Positions 56,651-64,000 of a stretch of 64,000 nucleotides of DNA are shown here, in pieces. The notes beneath the pieces are model-generated. The model saw nothing but the letters and a program-made list of their open reading frames with translations, did no database searches and was not told the origin of the DNA. Positions within the stretch are counted from its first letter, which is position 1. The number at the start of each line of letters is the position of its first letter. The stretch comes from Dreissena polymorpha (lineage: Eukaryota; Mollusca; Bivalvia; Myida; Dreissenidae). The stretch spans positions 69,976,297-70,040,296 of the forward strand of contig NC_068366.1 in assembly GCF_020536995.1 (NCBI RefSeq), in the 5' to 3' direction. The translations under genes and the position numbers were made by a program.

Positions 56651-57345
56651 GACACTGTAAAAGAATAGTTATTAAAATAACGAAAGAGATTTAGTGTATG
56701 CATTCCTTTGCCTTATATGCAAATGTCAATTAATAAAAACTAACAACTTTTAATAACAGTTTTATAAAAACTTCGTTTTATAAAACAGTGAAAACAATAA
56801 TTATAAAAATAATCGATTATATTCACTGTTTTCTTTAGACAGACGTCGTAATTATTCCAACAAAATATTGCAGTTTTACCCGTTTAAAATGTAAACAAAT
56901 GGTAAAAAAGCATAAAATAAACAGATTATGTGTTGGTTTTGGGAGGTTTTGAATTTAATTCTAATCGTGATTGTAGTATTTTTTGCAATATTCTTGAATT
57001 ATGATCGATAATAATCAAACACCTAAACATCCTATATGATTACTAGCTATCTAATGTACATCTTGTCATTGTAAAAAGCTAATTACATGGGCGTTAATAT
57101 ATTCAGACAAAAGGACAATCGAACGCTGTCGTAAGCATCTGATTATCAGATAAAAACTGAATTATATATTACCCATTTGTAAAGTATACGTTTTAGTTTA
57201 ACAATCGTTTGCGTATACTTACACAATAGAGATTGCTACCGTATGGAAAAGAACGGATTTGTTGTTGTCGTTTGGGGTCTTATTTCAGCGGTATCTTATC
57301 TACTCATTTTCCTTTGTATAGGTTTTAATTGAAAACGTGGTATAC

Positions 57346-57576
57346 TTAACCTATTTATGCCTAGTGGACTCTCCCATCCTTCTAAATTGGATCAATTTAT
57401 TTCCAAAATTAGGGATGTCTAGTATATTTATTTCTATATTTAGAATATTTCTTTCAGAAATTCCTTTAAGAAAACAGCGTAGACCCAGATGAGACGCCGC
57501 ATCATGCGGCGTCTCATCTTGGTCTTCTCTGTTTGCCAAGGCCTTTTTTTCAAGACGCTAGGCATTAATGGGTTAA
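57346..57576. mobile_element. MITE, TTAACCCATTTATGCC family (copy 2, inverted)
   Basis: Reverse-orientation copy of 48854-49080 with the same terminal inverted repeats and internal GAGACGCC hairpin; the end reads GGCATTAATGGGTTAA. Confidence 0.78.
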
Positions 57577-57962
57577 AGAAAGAGGGGAAAATATGTTAAA
57601 CGTTTAGCCCATAACCATATTATACCACGTTTACCAAATTACCATATTATGTCTATGAAACTTTGATAATCAATGAAAGGGAAATTTACAACTGTTTAAG
57701 TTAAAAACAATGCTTACACACTATACACATTTCACCATTTCAGAGTGAAACTTCCATCTTAGAAAACGCACAAAGCTTCGTAATAAAGGTAACGTATTCA
57801 CGTCGTTGCGGAAATAATAACAGAATCGGCGTCATAAACACAGATGTTACCGAGAACTCGCCGGGATGTCACTTGAACGTTAATATCTAAGCGACGTCAT
57901 ATACAAACAAAGTTGTATTGTCAACGTCGCAAACACAGTTACGCCAAATAAACACAAAAGAA

Positions 57963-58008
57963 ATGGCAAGCATCGAAGTCAGCGCAACGTCATCGGCATC
58001 CACTGCTA
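57963..58008 (+). CDS. Chitin-synthase-like exon 1 (alternative: 5'UTR)
   Basis: ATG at 57963 opens MASIEVSATSSASTA and reaches donor gtaagt at 58009. Its leftover base joins the CA start of exon 2 in frame (ACA, Thr). The exon 2 ATG at 58521 has a stronger context (A at -3, G at +4), so translation may instead begin there and this exon be untranslated. Confidence 0.45.
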
Positions 58009-61000
58009 GTAAGTGACGTTATCATCGCGTAAATTGTGACGTAATAACAGCACATGCGATATGTATAGCTGCAAAATACCACACAAACATTCCCTTGCTT
58101 CAGTTATATGTGTAGCAGTTGTTGTTATTTTTTCATATTAAAAACCATTTTCATAAATTGCATAAAATTATCGTGAAAGAAACTAAACCGAAACAAAATT
58201 TATGATTTTTTTATATATTGTTTGCTTGTTGTAGCTTTACCTTTAATAAGATCACATATCATTTATCATCAAAACAATCTAGGAATATCTAACCTTTTGT
58301 TGTTTAAATAATATAATATTGAGTGAAATGTTCATGACCCAAACGAATATTTAAACTCACTTTCGCCTCAAAAATATATGAACATAATTTAGTATCAAAA
58401 TCCAGACGACCTAAATATGAGGTGAAAATCCATTAACCAATTTTGCACAGACATTAATGCACTTGATCTTATTCTATGGCGAAATGAATTTCTTTTCTTA
58501 TCATTAAACTTCAAGCAACCATGGGAACGGAAGGTAAAAAAGCGCCCAGAAAGAATAAACTAATTATAGAAGCGGACTCAAAGATCAAGCGAGAACTCAA
58601 CCGGAAGGACCTCAAGTATAGTCACCGGCCGTCCGTCTGCGTCGTCATCATAAAATGGTTCTCAACTGTCCTCCTCTTCTTGCTTCTATTGGCTTTCGTA
58701 AATTTTAGCAAAGTAAGTGAATTCAGTTTTTGTCTGCTTTGTTATTTTAAGAATTAAAAAATCTATCCCCGTCATGTTCAGGACCCGGTAGAATTGCCGA
58801 TGGCTCCGTCGGTTTGTAATAAGAACATTTTATGGCGGCGTTCAGAGAGTCGTGTCCTTATAGGCACTAACTTAAACGTGTCCAACGTATCCACGTTACA
58901 TCGACTTGGCGTCCTCTATACGACCGAAACAGTAAACAGTTTGAAAAACGCCAATAATAGTAGTGAAAATCCCTGTGTATTTTTCTTAAAGAAATCAAAT
59001 ACTGCCAACCATCACGCCGTGAGTTCTGCTTAACTTTGTTCGTGTGTACGCGGCGAGACCAATTCGTAATTAGGGTCATGGTCTGATGTTATGTATGCAT
59101 TATTATGTATTAGAGGCTAAGGATGGTACTAACAGTCCAATTGCAGTATCAGACATACCGTACCTACAGCTCAATTAAGGCCAGGAAAGGAAAGCTGGTA
59201 AGGAGCAACCTGTGAAGACAAGGATAACAAAAGAAATACGTTTGGTACCGAGCAATCCGCACAAGATATGACAGGTCAGCCCATCGATCATCGGGGACAT
59301 CACTGCGTCTTCACTACGTTCTCAGCGCGAATTCAATGTGATGACCGCGACCTTGGACAAGTACAGTATTTCCTGAGTCATATTTAAACCGTGGCCAATT
59401 TGTTCACTTTAGACGCATGGGGACTCTGCTATGACACTACTGCGTTGCCACTATTTTTATGAGGTACTTATTAAGGCCCTATCGCGTTCATGATCGTAGT
59501 TTATAGTTAGTGGAACCCCATCTTCCGCATTACAGTGTAAAATACACGCAAACTATCTAGTGTGGACTTCATGACGTCGCCTTTGACCACCGCTCAAACG
59601 TCGAGATACCGCAGTTTAAACACAGTGACAGCGATAACTGCGGGATGTGAACACTGCGCACATGCGAAAAAAATATTAGAAAGCAAGACATCGGCGCGAT
59701 GGTTGGCGGTATTTGAAATAATAACGGAGAAAAACACATTTAAGCAAACTTATGGTATAAAAAAATTTAAAAAGAATCAATCTGATATCATTTGTAAGTT
59801 CCGTTTGTAGTGCAAAAACGCTTATTTTTTCATCAATTGTGCTTCACAATGAGTTGTATTTGTGATATTTTGGGCGGATATGTATACTAGAAAAACATTT
59901 CAAATACTTCACCATGATTTTCAGATCGGAGCAATCTCGCTCTCTCACATGATGTCTCACGGAGTTTTAGAAACCGGGACTGCACAGCAACGCGCACATT
60001 GTATTTTGGTTTTGCTGCAGATCGCAACAATCGTTCCTCACGTGTTCAGCTTTCTACGCGGCATCCTCACCGGTGCGTTGCGGAAGGACATCCCCTGGCC
60101 CAGCCGACGATCCCTTATCGGGGTACATGCCGTCATTTACGAATGTATTTCATATTAAATTTGATTTAATAAGACCATAAAGTTCATCTTAATTAATCTG
60201 ACGCTAACCTTTACGCCAACAGATGTTCCAGACCCGCTATGATGAATGCATTACTTTATACTGTAGTCTTTTTCAAAAGATACAGGCCTTCTACATAAAC
60301 TTCCTGGTATATTGTCATATATCTCATAAAACACGTGCTCAAACAATGAAGGCCACGATTTAAGCGCGTGTTTACGTTAATTGAGTTAACACGAGAAGCG
60401 TCTATGTTTGAGAGCTAAACGCGCAGATTTTTCTCCACACAGGGCGTGGCACTGAGCGTAGTGGAGTCAGTTGGAACCACGCTGTTCGTGTTCTGCGTAC
60501 CGGGACTCACAGGGCCGGGAACTACGGTGTTACTTATGAGTGGGGTCTTCGTACTTCCCGTCCTTGACAACGCTTTACATAGCTGGATGGAGCATAGGGG
60601 GAGCACGGCCAAGTTTTTCTTTACGGTGGCTCTCGCATTTGAATTGGCTGGTTTGGGTTTAGCAGGTAACGGATATTTGCTTTTTCAAAGTCGTGATCAT
60701 TTGTAAAGGCATAACTATCATTATCATCATGATCAGCATCAGCAGCACAATCGGAATAAACACATCAACATCGTCCACCGAATCATCATCATTAGCACCA
60801 GAAGTAGAAGCAACAGAAGTAAAATCGACCTAATTATCATCTTCATAATCGTCTTCGATTATTTCAACTAAGGTAGAATTGTCATTTATGTCATCAACAA
60901 CATCTCTGCCAACATGGCCCGTCACCCAAATAACTTGGTTACCTTTCAGGATACACGTTCGCGAACCATAACAAGGTCCCTGATCAGGACGTGGGCACTG

Positions 61001-61209
61001 TGGGGGATTCCACCAGCTTTGGTGTAATGGTTATTGCTGTGCTATGCCTCTCCGTTGCCTGGATACCGGCCATCCAGTGCCGTTTGTTGAACACCGGAAG
61101 TGACGCCGACGTGACGTTAGCACAACCGATTGACGAGAGTCTTGTGTTCGCCAGCGAAATCATGGGGCACAGCGAGCCATCAAGTAACGGATACCAATCC
61201 ATATGCAAC
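57963..61209 (+). CDS. Chitin-synthase-like protein, N-terminal membrane region (partial, continues past window)
   Basis: Six exons (57963-58008, 58516-58712, 58782-59018, 59925-60122, 60443-60665, 60950-61209) keep one open frame of 387 codons with good splice sites. Order: cytosolic basic N-terminus, membrane helix at about residues 56-77, an extracytoplasmic stretch with NVS and NSS glycosylation sequons and Cys pairs, then several helices. The block VALSVVESVGTTLFVFCVPG and a following MSGVFVLPVLDN match in order and spacing the insect chitin synthase segment with FVFAVLPELDVVKGAML and CVIPGILGLL (recalled), which precedes the GT2 catalytic domain. Chitin synthase polymerises UDP-GlcNAc into chitin at the plasma membrane; in bivalves it serves shell and gut linings. 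No catalytic motifs (EDR, QRRRW) are in view, so the family call rests on the N-terminal layout. Other multi-pass proteins remain possible. Confidence 0.6.
58516..58712 (+). CDS. Chitin-synthase-like exon 2, first membrane helix
   Basis: Acceptor with a pyrimidine-rich tract ending ttcaag at 58515, donor gtaagt at 58713. From ATG 58521: MGTEGKKAPRKNK, a lysine/arginine-rich cytosolic stretch, then CVVIIKWFSTVLLFLLLLAF as a clear membrane helix. The positive-inside charge places the N-terminus in the cytosol. Confidence 0.66.
58782..59018 (+). CDS. Chitin-synthase-like exon 3, extracytoplasmic loop
   Basis: Acceptor catgttcag ending 58781; excellent donor GCC|gtgagt at 59019. The 79 codons are phase 0 at both ends. 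The peptide (DPVELPMAPSVCNKNILWRR onward) has two cysteines and N-glycosylation sites NVS and NSS, consistent with a loop outside the cytosol. Confidence 0.62.
59925..60122 (+). CDS. Chitin-synthase-like exon 4, membrane helix
   Basis: Acceptor gattttcag ending 59924, donor gtacat at 60123. It encodes CILVLLQIATIVPHVFSFLR as a membrane helix, then a basic loop GALRKDIPWPSRRSLIG. This resembles the chitin synthase stretch where a helix ends in VPEFGTFLRS followed by a WKKPS-type basic loop. Confidence 0.65.
60443..60665 (+). CDS. Chitin-synthase-like exon 5, paired membrane helices
   Basis: Acceptor ctccacacag ending 60442, donor gtaacg at 60666. It encodes VALSVVESVGTTLFVFCVPG, LTGPGTTVLLMSGVFVLPVL, a short loop DNALHSWMEHRGST, then the helix AKFFFTVALAFELAGLGLAG. 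The helix-loop-helix order is the most family-like part of the gene. Confidence 0.68.
60950..61209 (+). CDS. Chitin-synthase-like exon 6
   Basis: Acceptor acctttcag ending 60949, donor gtaaga at 61210. After YTFANHNKVPDQD it encodes the helix FGVMVIAVLCLSVAWIPAIQ, then a long acidic stretch DADVTLAQPIDESLVFASEI and MGHSEPSSNGYQSICN. The helix ending in AWIP matches the position where insect enzymes have CGWWENYV. No later exon was recognised before the window end. Confidence 0.63.
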
Positions 61210-61527
61210 GTAAGACGTACTTCATTTTAGTAAGACTGAAATTGTTTGTAAATGACCTTAAATTAAAAAAAAAACATTTTACGTATTATATTTATTTTTA
61301 TTGTCTGTATATGCACTATAACTTTAATTATGGACATCGTATTTTTTTATCTTTTGTCTACTTTTATTCTTTTGTATTGTTTTTTTTTAAATTATTGGTG
61401 GATGTGTTTTTTTATTGCAAAAATACGTGTTTGCTTCTAAAAGACGGCTACCTTCAATATTTACAACTTATTATCGGCGATTCCAATTATTTATTAGTAA
61501 TTATAATGCGTTAAATAATTATTATTT

Positions 61528-62447
61528 AAGGGACCTTTTCACAGATTTTGGCATGTATTGAATTGATACATGTAAACATTGGATCCAAAAATCTCAATTA
61601 AATAAACAATAATAAAATAAAAGAAATAAAAGTAACCCTTAAAGTGATATTATGGGTATTTTTCACTGTTTAATTGAGCTGAAAAGAATAAACAGGTCAA
61701 AAGAGTTAGTTAAAATGTGGTTACTGACCAATTATCTGCAACTCAACTTGCTACCAGTTGTTTATAAAAATATATATTTATATTCGATATTCTTACGTGA
61801 CTCACCCAGTCCTCTAAGCCGAAATGATCCGTGAAACAAAATTGTGCCTTTGTATCGTATAATCGAATCTGCACTAAAACTAAATTTAGGTTCACGTCGT
61901 ACATGCATGATCAGTTGTCAAACGAAAGTACGGTTGATATTCAAATGCATTATTTTTCTCTTTCCGGGATATTGTTTTAGTATGTTGATGCTGCATTAGC
62001 AAATACAAGTGTATATGAAGTGAACACACCAAAAATAAACAACGGTTGCGATGGACACATATAAACTGTTAGATGCCCATAATATCACTTTAACTAGGCT
62101 CGAACCACTGACCCCTAGAGTAAAAATCTCTCGCTTAAAGCACTCGGCAATCCGTACTCATACAAGAAGTGATGTATTTTATACTTTATATAAGCAATCC
62201 TCGTAGCATCACAAAACATAACAACACCAGAACTCTTCAAAGTATTAAATCGTTTCGCGTTGCTACGCTTTATAATTTTCAGGTTTTAAATCGCCAAAAG
62301 ATGCATATAATGGATATTTTAAAGCATAGTAAATATTCAGTATTACTGTTTCCTCACAAATATCATAGCTACAACGAAATTTTGCGAATCTGAATCAAAT
62401 TTTATTAATTTTGTCAATTTACCAAACCGTGAAAAGGCCCCTTTAAG
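61528..62447. mobile_element. AAGGGACCTTTTCAC element carrying an inserted TTAA MITE
   Basis: Outer ends AAGGGACCTTTTCACAG (61528) and CCGTGAAAAGGCCCCTTTAA (inverse, ending 62447). The body holds an inverted tRNA-like B box (GGCTCGAACCACTGACCCC). It is interrupted at its TTAA by the 450-bp MITE at 61639-62093. Confidence 0.72.
61639..62093. mobile_element. TTAA-type MITE, 450 bp (copy C)
   Basis: Ends AGTGATATTATGGGTAT and (inverse) AGTGATATTATGGGCAT, flanked by TTAA on both sides. It lies inside the 61528-62447 element, in an intron or 3' of exon 6 of the chitin-synthase-like gene. Confidence 0.85.
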
Positions 62448-63670
62448 GTAAAAAATAAACATTTATGAGCGAGGCACGTGATTATGTACAATGTGTTTAG
62501 ACGTGTGTTGTTCTTGTTCAGATTATTTAAGAATTCAAATTACAAAATACCATAACTCTAAATGAAAGCACTATTATGTAATCTTCTTTATCATACTAAT
62601 ATAACTTTGAAATATTGGAACTTAAAATTGCTCTTATCACATCTTCTGAAACATAGGCTTATACTATGGTTTTTATACTCATTTTAACATGGATCTTCTC
62701 ATCCTTGAGCGATCTAATGCGAACACGCATCTTGAGGAAACGGGATAACTACGGCTAATACTGTAAAACATATTTATGAATTACTCAATTAAATAAAAAA
62801 GATAATTGCCAATACCTATTAATAAAAGTGTTGCCTAACATATAATACTAACAATGTAAATGCGATTTCTGTTTCGTATACTTTTGCTGATAATGCCAAT
62901 GTAAACACTTTTATATTGCTATTCTTGTTACACTAAAAACCAATTACATCCTGACCAGTACTCTCACTGTGACGTCTTTAGCAAATTTTACTGTACAATA
63001 ACTCTGTGGGTTATACTTAAAGTTGTAAACAATTACTTTTTATTTGTGAGGGAAGCAATTGTGCAAATCTGTATGGCTTAGCTACGGTAGGAACCGTAAC
63101 CCATGACTGCCTGTATGGATAACTGCAGTAAAATTTAGCAGACGACAAATGCTTACAGCGTTTGCTCTAACCACCCCATCTACCTGTTCTCACTGGTACA
63201 TTACATAGAGTTTATTTAACAGCTTGAAAGACAGCGTTGGCCAGTCTAGTGTTTATCATTTGAATCTGTACATATTGGCTGCTTTCATGGAAAACGGGGC
63301 TTAATGCATGTCAAATAAGATTAGCCTGTGCACACTGATTAGCTGCAGCAATGATTTGAAAAAACACACATCTTGACCTGTGCTTTAAGACACGCTCTTT
63401 ATAAATTTGAATGGGTTGTGGTCATTTCAAACTTGCGATATAAAAAGCTATAACATAATTTTGAAAACTGAGTTGCGTCTAAGATTATACAACAGCGAAC
63501 AAATTCAGTGCCTTCAGCGCTTTGATTAATATCACTTCAACTCGGTCGTCGCAGCCCGCGGTTCTGACATTTTCTGAAATTCAGCAATGTATTGAAGCCT
63601 CCATAACGCTCAAAATCAACGAAAATTTCGTGAATTATTTATTAAAATAAAGTTAACACCTAAACAATCA
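62448..63670. other. Non-coding, with a worn foldback MITE
   Basis: Probably intron of the chitin-synthase-like gene. At 63280-63400 is a decayed GATTAGCCTGTGCAC-type foldback MITE. No later chitin-synthase-like exon was recognised. Confidence 0.4.
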
Positions 63671-64000
63671 GTGTTCCTTATAGTAATAGCCACAATTTCG
63701 ACGCTAGATGTGGTATGATTACATAGATTTTTGTGGATACAAAATGCTCGTTTTTATTTATTTGTGACACAATTAATTCCATGTTAATTTCCCGCGAATA
63801 TATCTTTTCATGCGACACACGAACACTAAAATGGTACCATGTTAGTGTTCATCTGTCGTATGCAAAGATATCGTTGCGGGAAATTAAATTGGAATAAAAT
63901 AAGTAAAACAATAATGAAAACGAGCAATTTCGTATCTACAAACATCTATTTAACCAGACCACATCTGGCGTTGAAATTTCGGCAAGTGCCATAAGGAACA
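63671..64000. repeat. ~330-bp palindrome reaching the window edge
   Basis: The two halves are inverse copies about a centre at 63835/63836 (ATGGTACCAT). Outer ends TGTTCCTTA (63672) and TAAGGAACA (ending 64000); inner arms contain GACACACGAACACTAAAATG. The repeat may continue beyond the window. Confidence 0.85.

Noticed and set aside
57749-57793. 45-nt exon (SETSILENAQSFVIK) linking the secreted-like gene to later exons
   Set aside because: It has an acceptor and a donor-like gtaacg, but is too short to judge and has no partner; it could equally be 5'UTR of the chitin-synthase-like gene.
59562-59810. 82-codon frame between exons 3 and 4 of the chitin-synthase-like gene as an extra exon
   Set aside because: Its possible acceptor does not fit phase 0 of exon 3, and exon 3 joins exon 4 in phase without it.

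Overview
The window is AT-rich animal nuclear DNA with intron-split genes and very dense interspersed and tandem repeats. The repeat families and gene content point to a bivalve mollusc, probably a heterodont such as a dreissenid. That is inference from recognised repeat styles, not a verified match. One 100-base run of N (40523-40622) marks an assembly join.

Three host genes can be supported. (1) PEX26, the peroxisomal tail-anchored receptor for PEX1/PEX6, lies on + at 9443-15538. Its five exons have matching phases throughout and give a 308-residue protein with one C-terminal membrane segment. (2) The C-terminal part of an adducin-like membrane-skeleton gene lies on - at 37333-23909 and ends in a lysine-rich MARCKS-like tail. 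The PEX26 and adducin genes converge, and the stretch 20284-23908 is probably the adducin 3'UTR. (3) The first exons of a chitin-synthase-like gene lie on + at 57963-61209. They encode an N-terminal multi-membrane region and the gene runs out of the window. A small secreted-protein-like first exon (53434) lies upstream of it, and a partial PHD-finger-like terminal exon sits at 42654-42927.

Layout: 0.5-5 kb, MITEs and compound tandem repeats; 5.9-8.9 kb, a 5'-truncated, decayed CR1-like LINE; 9.4-16 kb, PEX26 with a palindromic array and TIR elements in its introns; 16-20 kb, sparse sequence and a 30-bp minisatellite; 20-37 kb, adducin tail exons between many MITEs, a 2-kb dimeric tandem-repeat element and a 3.6-kb TIR element with arrayed subterminal repeats; 37-48 kb, mostly repeats plus the gap; 47.7 kb, an array of short CTCGAG-centred palindromes; 48.8-53 kb, nested and duplicated TTAA-type MITEs; 53-64 kb, the secreted-like exon, the chitin-synthase-like gene, another nested MITE and a large palindrome that reaches the window edge.

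The genes have no evident common pathway (peroxisome import, membrane skeleton, chitin synthesis), which is usual for eukaryotic neighbours. The most unusual material is the repeat architecture and the motif-repeat exon of the adducin-like gene.
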